DNA from: Larix kaempferi
Taxonomy: Eukaryota > Streptophyta > Pinopsida > Pinales > Pinaceae
Direction of reading: 5' to 3'
NCBI GenBank assembly: GCA_027924585.1
Contig: BSBM01000179.1
Span: 9,544,501-9,608,500 of the forward strand
DNA: 64,000 bases
How positions within the stretch are numbered: position 1 is the first letter of the stretch; each line of letters starts with the position of its first letter. The translations under genes were made by a program, and so were the position numbers. The notes under the pieces were generated by a model that was given only the letters and a program-made list of their open reading frames with translations, made no database searches and had not been told where the DNA came from. Below are positions 1 through 9,842 of this stretch, piece by piece.

Positions 1-2016
1 TGAGCAATATCATAGACTATTCAGTAATTTAAATAACAATTCAAATACTTATCTTTTTTATGTCTTGTGAGGTTGCTTCCTTCTTGGTCTCTACTTCCCT
101 TCCATGTCATGAGCTTCTATCCATCCTTGACCACTATGCAAGCTTAAGTGTGCACTAGTTTCATCATCATGATCTCATACATAATCATACATTCATTAGT
201 ATAAGCTCAATATTACCACAACATTATGATTATGAGTAATCTGGAATATGTATGGTCATGATCATTCAATACATGGGTATACTAAGATCCTAGCACAAAG
301 TAGGATTCTAACATAGGAAAATATACCTGGATTAGATACATGCTTAGTTATGTCTAACATACCCAAACAGTATCTTTAGTCTCTTCAATGATTTATATAC
401 CTTGTGCTAGTAACCTGCATACCTCATAAGTTAAGCATAGTAGAAATAAATCATACATACCTCGTAAGTAGAGCTTTTGAATACTATGGATAAGTCTTTG
501 TCTTTATGTCATCATGGTCATAGAATTTGATTTGTCTTTCTTGATGTACCTGTCTTTTGCTAGCAGACAACATCATCCTCATACAACACCACAGGTGCAT
601 TAGTACAATCATATAACCTTGATCAAAGAATGTCTTCTATCATTCACATGCATTCATACTTTTACTAGGGTGATAAGACAATTCTAAGATTAATCAAGAT
701 TGTACTAGCCTCAATCATATGAAGACAAGCATTTTATAAACTTAATCATGAACACATACTTGTATCTCCTCAAGTCATACCTATCAAGATTTCTTGTAGT
801 CTTCTTATGTAAGGCCTTAGCCTCATCTCCCCCTGAAACTCAATCTGGAGCTCGATTATGGTTTGTCAGAGAAACCCTAAAAATTCAAACTTTGACTTTC
901 ACACTTCTGAATGGATGGAAAGATGTGCCTTGCTGAGCTTATCAAACTAGCATACTTTAATTTTGAAATCTCCAAATTTTGACCCCTCAAAATTGTCTTT
1001 GAAACTTCTGGATCTTCTGGACAGGATCCCGAACTAGGGTTTGGTGAAGTACACCCTTCTTCCCAATCAAAAGGTTCAATCCAAATCTCTAAACTTCTAT
1101 TTTTTTTTTTTTGAGGAGCTTCCAACCATAGTCACAGACTTAAAAAATTCCAACTTTTGCAGAAGCCCTAATTTTCCATCTTTCCGATCAAAATCCCGAA
1201 CTAGGGTTTGATCAAGCTTGACCTTCTACCCAACCAAAAAATTCGATCTTGGTCTCTAAATTTCAATTTTGATGATTATCATCTAGCTATGGTATTCAAT
1301 TCCAAGAATTTCAACTTTCTCTGAATCCCTAATCTCCCATAGTAGTGGCGATCCAAAAATGGAGGTGCTCAAAAATAATTCTGTTTGGACAGAAATATGT
1401 ACCTGATTGTTTCTAGTGCATCTCTGAAATTACAAATCAACAGGGTCTTAAAATTCTTTCTGTGGTATCTCGACCTGTCCTATTTCCAACCCCATAGTTC
1501 TGACCTCAATTGGATTCTTTGAGAGAGAGTTATTCCAAGTGTTGCAACGTGACCTATTTACGGGATAAAATAGGAGATCAAACGTGTACGGAGTGACACA
1601 TGTCACTGGTTCAACTTCATCCTCTAAAAACGTTACCTGAGAAAGTATAGTCCGTGCACTACCTGCCACTTTTTACGAAATTTCATTTGGAGCTTCCTAG
1701 ACCAAGTTATGACCTTTTTTCCTAGGTCACCTGATTATGACTGAGATTTGGAAGAGACAAAAACCCTAACTTGTACTGATCATAACTCACAAAGTACAAC
1801 AAATCTAAGGGTTTCCTTTGGACACACGGTACATGGTAATCTTATCTACGAACATTAAAGGTTTCAGATCCTGAAACTTCTCCAAAATGTATTTATAGTG
1901 AAAGTTCCACGATGACTGGTGTTTGCTATATAAAACCCTAACTTTCAAGTTGTCGCAAGTGAAGCAAGTGTCGTAAGTGCCATACCTTGCCTTCCTTCAG
2001 GTTAGCTTTGATACCA
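1..2016 (-). mobile_element. Internal leader of element C (non-coding)
   Basis: This stretch lies on the internal side of the LTR at 2017-2620, next to its primer binding site, so on the minus strand it should be the start of the internal region of element C. No frame longer than about 80 codons occurs on either strand, and I recognise no gag or pol motif. A degenerate direct repeat of about 175 bp is visible: the phrase 'atcccgaactagggttt' followed by related sequence occurs near 1026-1120 and again near 1192-1290. The element continues past the left edge, so its coding region, 3' LTR and left target duplication cannot be seen. It could be a long 5' leader or part of a non-autonomous element. 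Confidence 0.45.
2005..2016 (-). other. Primer binding site of element C (Met-tRNA type)
   Basis: On the minus strand this reads TGGTATCAAAGC. It is one base from TGGTATCAGAGC, the initiator-Met-tRNA primer site common in plant Ty1/copia and some Ty3/gypsy elements. It directly abuts the terminal CA of the LTR at 2017, which fixes the orientation of C as minus. Confidence 0.7.
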
Positions 2017-2620
2017 TGTTAATATTTAATATGCTAAGATAGAAAATATCAGCATTGCATTTCATTTCACAACATATCATATACATGATCACTAAAAGAA
2101 CAACAAGCACAGCATAAACAAAAGAGACACAGATTTATCCTGGGAAACCCTCATGGGGTAGAAAACCCAGCAAAGATTCCTCAATATAGATGACTAGCAA
2201 ATACAAAGATGCAAACCATAGACATGAGCTCCTTCTCCTCCATAGCAGACCTCTCCCTCACCTATGCACTATTCACAAGTGAGTGTACTATGTGTTAAAT
2301 GAGGAACACACCTCCTCTATTTATACACATCTCCGACTTGTATTTTATATTAACTAGGTCGGCCCCAACTTAACCACCGGGTTAAACACCCCATTAAAAT
2401 TGACTGGGCCAACCCCTCTAGGGTGGTCTAATAACCCTTTGATCCACATAACACATAAAGGGAAAACCCCCACTAGGGAAGTCTAATAACCCAAGTTACC
2501 ACATTCCGATGGAGGAATAAACATCTCCGACTATACAATAAGGTCTTCATGGAGGAATGAAACATCTCCGGAATAATAAAGTACAAATATAATATTCTTA
2601 GATGTTACAATATTTCAATA
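2017..2620 (-). repeat. 5' LTR of element C
   Basis: The plus strand begins TGTTAATATTT next to the primer site and ends CAATATTTCAATA, giving imperfect terminal inverted repeats (the terminal TG/CA has decayed to TA at the right end). On the minus strand it holds the phrase GGGTTTTCTACCCC with GAGGGTTTCCCAGG, a leader motif typical of plant LTRs. The sequence to the right (2621 on) belongs to the 5' LTR of element B, so C inserted into B. The right target flank is gggag; the left one is outside the window. Confidence 0.65.
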
Positions 2621-2777
2621 GGGAGAAGGAGAATATAATTTTAAAAAATCAAATTGAAGATTGGAAAAATAGATTATCAAGTTTGGTTTAGCAAAAAGAA
2701 GGTACCAGTCAGGTTGAAGATGGAAACAGTGTAGACAACCTTTTACAGGCTATGTCCCAAGTGAATTTGAAGGATGT
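2621..2777 (+). repeat. Fragment of the 5' LTR of element B, left piece
   Basis: This piece aligns closely with 42438-42590 in the 3' LTR of B, including the coiled-coil reading frame encoded there (the 'ggtaccagtcaggttgaagatgg' region). It is cut on the left by element C and on the right by element S. The last five bases, GATGT (2773-2777), are the target duplication of S and recur at 21070-21074, after which the B LTR continues without loss. Confidence 0.85.
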
Positions 2778-4343
2778 TGTCACATCCCCACTGACCTACC
2801 TGGCCACTAGAGAATGTGATCCATTTTTTTTCCCAAAACATCGACTGAGTGCCCATACACACTGTCAGGAGAGTTCAAATCCACAATACACAACCCGCAG
2901 CTGTGAACTTGCAACCTTCATTCCCCAATAGCGAATCCCACAATCCGCATCCCATAATCCACAACCCGCAATTGCAGATGCGGAAATGTGAAATTCCAAC
3001 TTCTGCAGGAGGTTACCCTGCAACTCGCAATAGTGGGTCCTGTAATCCCCATCCCGCAACCCACAACCCACAATTGCGGATGCCCAAAACATGAAAACAT
3101 GAACTTGACGACCCTGCAACCTGCAACAGCTAATCCCACAACCCACATCCCACAATTGCGGATGCGGAATTGCGGAGTCCTGAAACATGTAATTTTGAAC
3201 TCAGTGAGTCTGCAACTCGCAACCCGCAATGGCGGAACCATGCATGTGGAACCCTGCCTCTGTAAGGGTAACTTCATCAAATCTTCAAAGGAGCATAACT
3301 TCCTCCTCCAGCATCCACATGGGGCAAGGTTGGGGCAAGGGGAAAGATCTTGGAGAGATCTTGGAGAGCTCTATGCAATGGTAGAATCTCTTGATCAAGT
3401 GAGGTGTCTAACCTTCCCATTTTCTTCTCTGCAGTTATGTCTATATCTCTACTTAGACACTTCCAACCTTCTACCTATCAAGATCTTCCTTTCCATCTGA
3501 CCCACAAAGGTTCCTACAACCACTCCCATGGCTTCCCCTTCTTCCCCAGGGACCAGATGTAATTATACATCTCCTTCATAGGGTTAGTTATACATAAATA
3601 TTCATCTTCAAACCATGAAACTCTATCGTACATTATAACATGTAAAATGCATTAACAGATTTAATCAACAAAACTATCATTGCAAGAATTACAAGGAATT
3701 AAACTCATGCAATATAAGATATACATACAACAGTGAACTCAGCCTCTTACTCAGGCTTGTTCATGGCTTCATGTCAATCCCATTCATATGCATACATTCT
3801 ATAGTTCCATAATTATACACAAGCATTCATCACAAAACAATGAAACACCATCAATTGCTATAACATAAATACTTATCTTTCAATTCCGAAGCACCTAGCT
3901 ATGTGAGAGCAACATTCCACCCAACCTTAGATCTCTGTCCAACCTATACTATTTCAGCTAAGAGATCACCCCCGAGCTAGGCAGTGTATCCACTAAGGAG
4001 GGCTAACAGGTTCTATCATAGTCAAGTCTCCATTCTCATACTAAACTAGTCTGTAGTTGGGTTTATCAAGCATTCCAGGGCACCTACCCATGCTAAGCCA
4101 ACCTACAGTGATTATCAAGCAAATCAGGAACAACAAGGAAGGCATTGCTAAGTTAGTGATCTCATCCGCAGAGCTGCAGGCATCTCAGCACTCAGTTGAC
4201 CTGGCACCCACAATACCTACGACATCCAACACAAGGAAGACCTACAACACTGTTACACAACCCCTCAAGGCATATTCCCTTCCAGTGTTATTCCAGGATA
4301 GCCATAGAAAGGTCCAGTCGCTCCCATCCGACCTGGCACCCAC
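2778..4343. other. Left arm of S, no gene
   Basis: No convincing coding sequence. Overlapping short frames on both strands at 2849-3500 arise from degenerate repeats rich in 'cccgcaac', 'cccacaac' and 'attgcggatg', which recur near 2967, 3067 and 3150 at roughly 80-100 bp spacing. From 3560 to 4190 the sequence is AT-rich and non-repetitive as far as I can see. The arm ends at the AATAC target duplication of element D. Confidence 0.6.
4197..4343. repeat. About 132-bp direct repeat in S, interrupted by D
   Basis: The phrase 'acctggcacccacaatac' starts at about 4198 and again at 4331. The sequence after the first copy (ctacgacatccaacacaagga...) matches that resuming at 20021 to the right of element D (ctaccacatccaacacaaaga...). 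S therefore held at least two tandem copies of a unit of about 132 bp, and D inserted at an AATAC in the second. Confidence 0.65.
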
Positions 4344-4348
4344 AATAC
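4344..4348. other. Target duplication of element D, left copy (AATAC)
   Basis: AATAC directly precedes the TG of the left LTR and is repeated at 20016-20020 directly after the CA of the right LTR. Confidence 0.95.
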
Positions 4349-4878
4349 TGTTATGTGGAATTCTGCCCTACAGATAAGTCAGAAATCCCTTAGACTAAAG
4401 CAGACTTAAACTAACTCTAGGCTAAGAACAGACAAAACAAATGCAACCTTGAATCCCTAGATCTAACAAACATTTCAGAATTAAAATGCTGAAGAGAATA
4501 GAAGGAGTTTAACTGACCTTATGTCCAAACGCTTGTCTTTGATATTTGCTCCAAGCTCCAAGTCCTCATAAGTAAACCTGTTAACAATGGAACCAAAACA
4601 CAAGCATGTACTATTCTCTAGCAATCTGAAAACATGAGTTAGAATCTAAATCTATGAGAGATACAAACCATATCATTAAAACAAGATTAACACAAATGAT
4701 TTGGGAAAACAAGACAAGTTATTCCATTACAACTTGAAGGTTACTTACAAAGGGTGCTTGATGCCCAAGCCAATCCTCCAACTCCAAGTGTCTTCTCCTC
4801 TAGCTATCTCCACAATGCTGCAAGACCATAAGTTTGGTGCTCTCAAGAGTCCTCCTCCTTTCCAATGGCATGCCTCTC

Positions 4879-4885
4879 TTTTATA
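4879..4885 (-). promoter_or_regulatory. TATA box of the 3' LTR of D
   Basis: On the minus strand this reads TATAAAA within CACTATAAAAGAGAGG, about 445 nt into the LTR, which is where the U3/R boundary of a 981-bp LTR could lie. The same sequence is present in the right LTR at 19565-19571, where it would drive the genomic transcript. Confidence 0.6.
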
Positions 4886-5055
4886 GTGAATGGTGAGGTT
4901 AACCAACAAGAGAGATGAGTGGATCTAAGGAGGGATAAGTGGATCAGGGTTTCTAATCGAAGGAGATGAGTTGGGATCGAATCAAGGAACCCAATCTTCC
5001 ATTATCTTCGAAAATCCAAGATCCCACAAGCCAAGGGAAAAAAACTATTAAAAGG

Positions 5056-5165
5056 GTGCCGCGCTTTGCAAAGTCTGCAGAACGCGGCACTGCCGCGCTT
5101 TGAAGAAAAAGTAGCACGCGGCAGTGTATAGTGCCGCGTTTTGGGAACATAGCAAGGAGCGGTAG
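5056..5165. repeat. GC-rich hairpin triplet in the 3' LTR of D
   Basis: Three consecutive inverted repeats are visible. The first is GTGCCGCG (5056-5063) with CGCGGCAC (5083-5090). The second is TGCCGCG (5091-5097) with CGCGGCA (5117-5123). The third is GTGCCGCG (5131-5138) with a degenerate partner near 5158. Stems are shared and loops differ. The same kind of triplet recurs at 7527-7644, 18672-18795 and in the other LTR. Confidence 0.8.
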
Positions 5166-5329
5166 TGTGTAAAAATAAAGTCCAAGGTGGGTCAAAACTT
5201 GCCAGGGTGGATTTACCTTCAAGGTTGACTCATCATCTGTCTCTTCTGGATGGTTCAAAACAGTAGGGAAAGTGTCGTCAACTTGTTTTGTGATGGGGAT
5301 GCGACACCGTGAAATATAGAGGTATAACA

Positions 5330-5342
5330 GATGCCCCCTAAA
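5330..5342 (-). other. Polypurine tract of element D
   Basis: The minus strand reads TTTAGGGGGCATC directly before the TG of the 3' LTR. A G-rich tract of this form next to the LTR is typical of Tat-lineage elements and primes plus-strand synthesis. Confidence 0.75.
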
Positions 5343-6439
5343 GTGTGAGGTCAGAAGGGACTGATGGCCGAAAGACTTTACGAATAAAATGTGCAGAGAT
5401 AGCATCGAGGAGAGCGACACGGAGCTGAAATAGAAACAAAGTGTTAGATATACCACCGAGGCGGGCATTCCCATGCTCGGAAACAAATGACTCAAAGCAT
5501 GGCTGCCGACCAATACATTGCAGATCCATGAGTACTGAGATAATGTAAACTGTGGACAGATCATGGCTACTATGAACAATCGTAAATCCATGAGACAGTA
5601 ACGACACAGCCACGACCAATACAATAAGTGGATCTGTGTGACAATACAAGAGACATCTCCATCGCAGCCTGGACGCAGTCAAGATACAGTGATGCACCCA
5701 GGGTCTTCTACCCGATCGCATAAAGATACGAATCTAACCATGTGATTACAATGTGTTGGAGTCGAACATGGAAGAAACCATTTGATTACCGGTCAATGAT
5801 GTGGACCGTTAACAAATGCGAGGGAGATCACCAATAATGATAATGATTCCCAAGGTATCAAAAGTACATCTCAACGAAATGCGAATGAATGAGTTGATGT
5901 CGAGCATCCGAGAGATTGCTTGATCAGAGGTCAATGAGGTGAACCTACTGTCAAACACGAGGAAACCTGCCATTGAGGCATGCAGGTACCAAGGTACTAA
6001 TGGTTGATTTCTAAGTCTAATTCCTGGATAGTGATTTGGTGTCGACAGGAATAGACTCGTCGAAGGTGGGCCATGATGATTCCCACATCATCGACACGAA
6101 ATCGGCACATATGGTAGGATGATGAAGTAATGGAATATGTACTGACACAGCGGAGGCCTGACACAATGAATGACTCGATACAATGCAACCCTTTGAACAT
6201 ATAACGGCATGTAACAAGACTTGGCAGCGGGTATTATTGATAAATAGAGGATAGACACCGGATGAGCGGACTCGTGGCCAGGGAGACGACCCATGATGAT
6301 GACTATGACTCAATGAAAGACGGATACCCAAATATAGACAAGAGATGGACACATGCCATGTTCAAAGGTAATGACTGACAAGCTGCCATAGATAAACTTG
6401 ACTTGTTCCCCCATATTTCCCCGACATGATGGACGAGTA
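5343..6439. other. Non-coding 3' region of D
   Basis: Frames of up to about 220 codons here show no recognisable domain and partly run out of the LTR, so I treat them as chance. Degenerate repeats are visible: the phrase 'ggtcaatga(t/g)gtg.acc' followed by 'aacaaatgcgaggg' or 'aaacacgagga' occurs near 5791 and 5930. The block lies between the polypurine tract and the hairpin array, so it would be 3' untranslated sequence of the sense transcript. Confidence 0.5.
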
Positions 6440-7105
6440 CCTCTTTCTTATTTTACGAGCTTGAAGAGGATAACAGATGCTCGGTGTAGCTCATCTTGTG
6501 GATGAGTCCAATCTCACATGTTTTACGAACCTGAGAAAGGAGGGGTTCGTCCCAAAGTGGGTCCTTCGATGTTAATATTTTAACGAGTCCAAGGAAGGAA
6601 AACTCGGCAGTTTTTCATATTTAGAGAGCCTAAAAAACTTAAAGGAAGCTCCATAATGTACTTTTTCGTAAAATTTAGTCTCTCGATCCCGAAAAAGTGT
6701 AAAACGATTCCCGAGAGAACTCTCCCAGCCGAGATTGACTGAGGTATACCTTTCTCGTAAATAGTCTAGACGGGCCGAAAAAGGGGTAACCTATCACCGA
6801 ATAGACGACCTTTCAAATACTTTTACAAGTGTGAAAGAGTCAAGATCACTTGGCAATCTTTTCAATTTTAAGGAGTCTGAAAAGAGCTTAACTATGGACT
6901 CCTATGGTCTTTTTCGTAAATTTTAAATTATTCTGGTCCGAAAAAAGAATAAAATACAACCAGGATAATACTTTCCTCATCGTTTAACGAGCATGAGTAA
7001 AGCTGACCGTACTCGACACCGTTTACTTGCGCTTGACAAGCACGACACAGGTGTGAAAGCGCTTGGAATCTTTTTCAAGTTTTAAATCCGGAGCACGAAA
7101 AAGAT
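6440..7105. repeat. Array of about 11 hairpins with a conserved loop and variable stems
   Basis: Each unit has an AT-rich loop related to TTTTAACGAGCCTGA flanked by complementary arms that differ between units. Examples are CCTCTT/AAGAGG (6440-6469), AGTTTTT/AAAAACT (6609-6639), ACTTTTTCG/CGAAAAAGT (6660-6698), CTTTCA/TGAAAG (6810-6837), TCTTTTCA/TGAAAAGA (6857-6885), CTTTTTCG/CGAAAAAAG (6909-6947), CTCAT/ATGAG (6976-6997) and ATCTTTTTC/GAAAAAGAT (7068-7105). Arms of 6 to 9 bp are mostly perfect. The array lies just upstream of the antisense gene's TATA box and in the 3' untranslated part of the sense transcript. I know of no named element of this form. Function is unknown. Confidence 0.75.
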
Positions 7106-7276
7106 AAAGTGGGCTCAATATGAAGGTCAAACTACGAACAAATACCAGTATGAATGCATCCCATTTCTACCGCAGATCCTGTCAATGAATGCTCAAAAAT
7201 CGGGCATTAGTAATATGAATAAGGGTTTATTAATTTGAAAATAGTAATTAATTAATTAAAAAATGTGAAAAAATGC

Positions 7277-7284
7277 TATATAAA
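7277..7284 (+). promoter_or_regulatory. TATA box of the antisense PMD gene
   Basis: TATATAAA within 'aatgctatataaagcatgg', about 490 bp upstream of the ATG at 7768 and about 140 bp upstream of a good splice donor at 7419. A transcript starting near 7310 would have a leader exon of about 110 nt. No ATG-led frame competes in that exon as far as I can see. Confidence 0.55.
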
Positions 7285-7418
7285 GCATGGTAAAAATAGA
7301 AATTACTATTCATTTGTGATTTTTACCCAAAGGAGACATTTTTACCCATTTTGGAGCAAAATTTCAAGGATCGATACCGAGAGTTCTGGGACACCATTTC
7401 GACCGCCGTCTGTGCCAG

Positions 7419-7742
7419 GTAAGAGTGCTTGAACCCCTCTTTCATTTCATGTAAGAAATTTTTACTTTCACCAGGGGAAAATCAATTTTTTGGGAAGCCC
7501 TTTTGGGCAAAAATCGCCTGCCGTACTGCCGCGCGGGGACCCTATCGAGGATCGCGGCACTGTTGAACAGTGCCGCGCTGTAACCTCAAAATGAGGCGCG
7601 ACACTGTGAACTGCCACGCGGGAGGGTGCCCTCTAGGCGCGGCACGTGCGAAAATTGAGTTCAAAAAATCAATTTTTCCTCAAATTTTTGCTAGAAGCAA
7701 GTTGTTAAATAGTCACTAATTACTTTGTTTGCCTTTTTGCAG
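7419..7742 (+). other. Predicted 5' UTR intron of the antisense PMD gene (324 bp)
   Basis: Donor CCAG|GTAAGAG at 7419 and acceptor TTTTTGCAG at 7742 match plant consensus well. The intron lies wholly before the ATG and contains the GC-rich hairpin triplet at 7527-7644. Confidence 0.55.
7527..7644. repeat. GC-rich hairpin triplet in the antisense leader intron
   Basis: Three units of the form TGCCGCGC-loop-GCGCGGCA: 7527-7559, 7570-7604 (one mismatch) and 7612-7644. The junction between the first two forms a second, overlapping palindrome, CGCGGCACTGTT at 7553-7564 and AACAGTGCCGCG at 7566-7577, with perfect 12-bp arms and a 1-nt centre. The stem sequence is shared with the LTR and leader triplets of element D. 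Confidence 0.85.
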
Positions 7743-7767
7743 GGATTTGCAACTTGTTTGAGGCAAA

Positions 7768-9040
7768 ATGGTGAGTTGGAAAGAGAGGGAGCATGAAACG
7801 GACGATTTTAGGGCCGAAAATGACTTACCAACCGTGACCGCATTGCGAGAATGCGGTTTGCTAAAGTTTTTCAAGACTAAAGGGATCCGCCAACAACCTA
7901 AGCTCCTTACTCACCTTATTCAATTGTGGGACCCTGATATCGAAGCTTTCCGAGTGGGAGAGCACGTGCTTGAAATCCAACTTGAAGACATCTACTTTCT
8001 CACGGGCCTCTCGAAAAGAGGGGCCCGGCCGAATCTTACCGGGTACAGTGCTTCAGACTCAAGCACGGATGATTTGATTGCTCGATATTGTCAGGCGGGT
8101 TCGAGTAAGAAGAGTGGGAAAGTGGCCATAAAAGAGGTCACAAATATTCCTTTCAAAACTTTGCTATTCACTATTACACGTGCAGCAGGAAGCGTGAGTC
8201 CACATCAGGCAACCCGCACGCAGGTAAATCTCGCAGTAGAGTGCATGGGAGGAACAGTCTTCAACTGGTGTGATGCAGTGTTGTCCCACATGAAGGAACA
8301 GGTGCACAAATGTAGAACTGGGAAAAATACCCAGTTTGGCTATGGGAGTATCTTGGTCACTTTCTTCCTTGAAAGGGTGCCATTACTGCGTCCACAGATA
8401 TCTATGCATCCTCGTCCACCTACTGAGCCATGGATGGCTCGATGGAGCGACTACGCCGGGCGCCTTGGAGGACCTCAGCGGCTAGCCTTTGGAGAGGACT
8501 TTTTCTCTTGGCTAGAGGAGCAGATAGTCATGATCGACGACTATCCCTATTCAGGGGTAGATTTCCGTGAGGATATCGACTTGGCTTTGCCAGAAGATGA
8601 TGACTGGGACAACTCTGGTATGACCTTCATGGATATGTATTTTTCTTTTTGAATATTTAATTTTTTAATTCTTTTTTAGAATGTGTAAAAGACGCCTAAT
8701 GTATATTCGCATGCATGTTGCAGACCGTGGACCACAGAGGCCAGCCGGATACTCTCCACTACGTCGTGGTGGTGTCGATCGTCCAGCTGATCCTGTCGAA
8801 GAAGAAGATGAAGACGAGGCAGGGGGTGTCCGGGACATTGAGAGGAACCTGCAGGGATTGACTCATGGTATCCCTGCTATGCGGATGGATGATGTCCCCT
8901 ACCACCTCCAGAGGCATACTGTGGGTGTACCTGGACGTATTAGTCGACTTCTTCGCAAGGTGGTTCGAGCTGTGATGTGTTACCACCGTCAGCAGGAGGA
9001 GTCCGATGAGGGACATGATAGGTCTCCTAGATCTCCATAG
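7768..9040 (+). CDS. Plant mobile domain (PMD) protein, antisense gene of element D
   Basis: Two frames join cleanly through a 106-bp intron (8618-8723; donor TCTG|GTATGA, acceptor GTTGCAG|ACC), giving exons 7768-8617 and 8724-9040 and a protein of 388 residues without a stop. Residues about 20-95 match the plant mobile domain pattern: a hydrophobic helix (LRECGLLKFF), 'LLTHLIQLWDPDIEAF', then 'ELQLEDIYFLTGL'-like sequence (here LEIQLEDIYFLTGLSKRG). The C-terminal exon is acidic and then basic (EEEDEDEAGG and later RRKV-like stretches). PMD proteins descend from or are shared with transposable elements; their biochemistry is poorly known. The gene faces the element's gag-pol and converges on the RNase H gene 205 bp away. 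It has its own TATA box and a leader intron. If unspliced, exon 1 alone would end at 8652 as a 294-residue protein. Confidence 0.75.
8618..8723 (+). other. Predicted coding intron of the antisense PMD gene (106 bp)
   Basis: GTATGA donor, AT- and T-rich interior, TTGCAG acceptor. The in-frame TGA at 8650 lies inside it and would be removed. Splicing joins G of one codon to AC of the next (an Asp codon) and keeps frame with the downstream 119-codon frame. Confidence 0.65.
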
Positions 9041-9245
9041 ATGGTCTTTTGGTCTTTTTGCGGCATGTACACGATATGTAGGCTTTGAGGGCCAATTTTT
9101 GTATATGGGATTTGATCCCCAATTTTGTCTTTGACACAGACTTTATGTATTTTGGAAAAAACACTTTTATATACAGTGATATGGACCTATTTATGATCTA
9201 AATATTTACAATGACTTGTGCATTTATTTATCTTTTATGATGTGT

Positions 9246-9842
9246 TTATGTATGGGCAAGATGCCAGTCCAAAACGTAATTGGCCAATGAATCGGCAATA
9301 CAATTGAATTCTCTCGATATGTGTTGATATGTGATAAAATCAAATGACCGTTCCAAGAGGCGTACTCTTCGGAATAAATGAAGTAATGTAGGATCGCGAA
9401 CTGTGTAAACACGGTTTAGATGTGAAACCACGAGTTGGGAGTCTAAAAAGACCGATAAGGAGTCAATCCCGAGTGAGGCAACCTCTGTTAAGAGACCAAT
9501 GACTGCATGGTACTCTGCGATATTGTTGGTTGCGGGACCTAAACAAATGGCTCCTGAATACATCAACTCGCCAGTGGGGGAATAGATCACCCATGCTGCG
9601 GAAGCGAGATTCCGGGTATGTCGGCTTGCACCGTCAGCGAATCCAAAGTAGGTAGACATCTGCGCAAAAAGGCACGAGTCAAAGTAAGAGTAGATACATA
9701 AGATCAATGCGCACACTAGAAATAAAGCAAAAAGCAAACTAAGTACATTATGTACAAGAAGTAACCCGCGTGGGGTAACCTCACGCGTAGAAACGCTTGA
9801 GGTATAGCCCGTTGCGGGGCCGTGCCAATGGCGTACCATCAC
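9246..9842 (-). CDS. Archaeal-type RNase H domain (aRNH) of element D
   Basis: The recognisable domain is at about 9249-9665 and begins at a Met (MSTYFGFADGAS...). RNase H catalytic acids are all visible: Asp in FADGAS, Glu in NNIAEYHA, Asp in FLDSQLVV and Asp in CIADSLAN. This is the second RNase H of the element; the usual Ty3/gypsy one lies in pol. The frame overlaps the integrase end by 62 bp in another frame, so it is not a simple continuation of pol. Its upstream 60 codons are hydrophobic and look non-coding. The sequence just before the Met, TTTTTGCGCAG on the minus strand, resembles a splice acceptor, so it may be made from a spliced or subgenomic RNA. Placement after integrase, not before it, is notable. 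Confidence 0.75.
   Translation of the reverse strand: MMVRHWHGPATGYTSSVSTREVTPRGLLLVHNVLSLLFALFLVCALILCIYSYFDSCLFAQMSTYFGFADGASRHTRNLASAAWVIYSPTGELMYSGAICLGPATNNIAEYHAVIGLLTEVASLGIDSLSVFLDSQLVVSHLNRVYTVRDPTLLHLFRRVRLLERSFDFITYQHISREFNCIADSLANYVLDWHLAHT

Larger units (their letters stand above)
4349..5329 (-). repeat. 3' LTR of element D
   Basis: 981 bp, starting TGTTATGTGG and ending GGTATAACA, with a 6-bp perfect terminal inverted repeat. It matches 19035-20015 throughout without length change. On the minus strand it holds a TATAAAA at 4879-4885 and, upstream of it in U3, three GC-rich hairpins at 5056-5165. Confidence 0.97.

Noticed and set aside
2930-3230. Possible CRISPR-like spaced repeats
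   Set aside because: Repeats are degenerate and unevenly spaced, spacers are not distinct, and the genome is plainly plant nuclear.
2849-3500. Overlapping frames up to 170 codons on both strands in S
   Set aside because: They come from a degenerate 'cccgcaac' repeat that happens to lack stops in several frames; composition is repetitive and no start context or domain supports a gene.
4953-5721. Minus-strand frames of 223 and 127 codons across the D 3' LTR edge
   Set aside because: They run from the LTR into the non-coding 3' region, the second LTR context breaks them, and no domain is seen. Treated as chance frames.
7768-8652. PMD gene as a host gene independent of element D
   Set aside because: It lies between the polypurine tract and pol of an element with intact ends and target duplications, so it moved as part of D.
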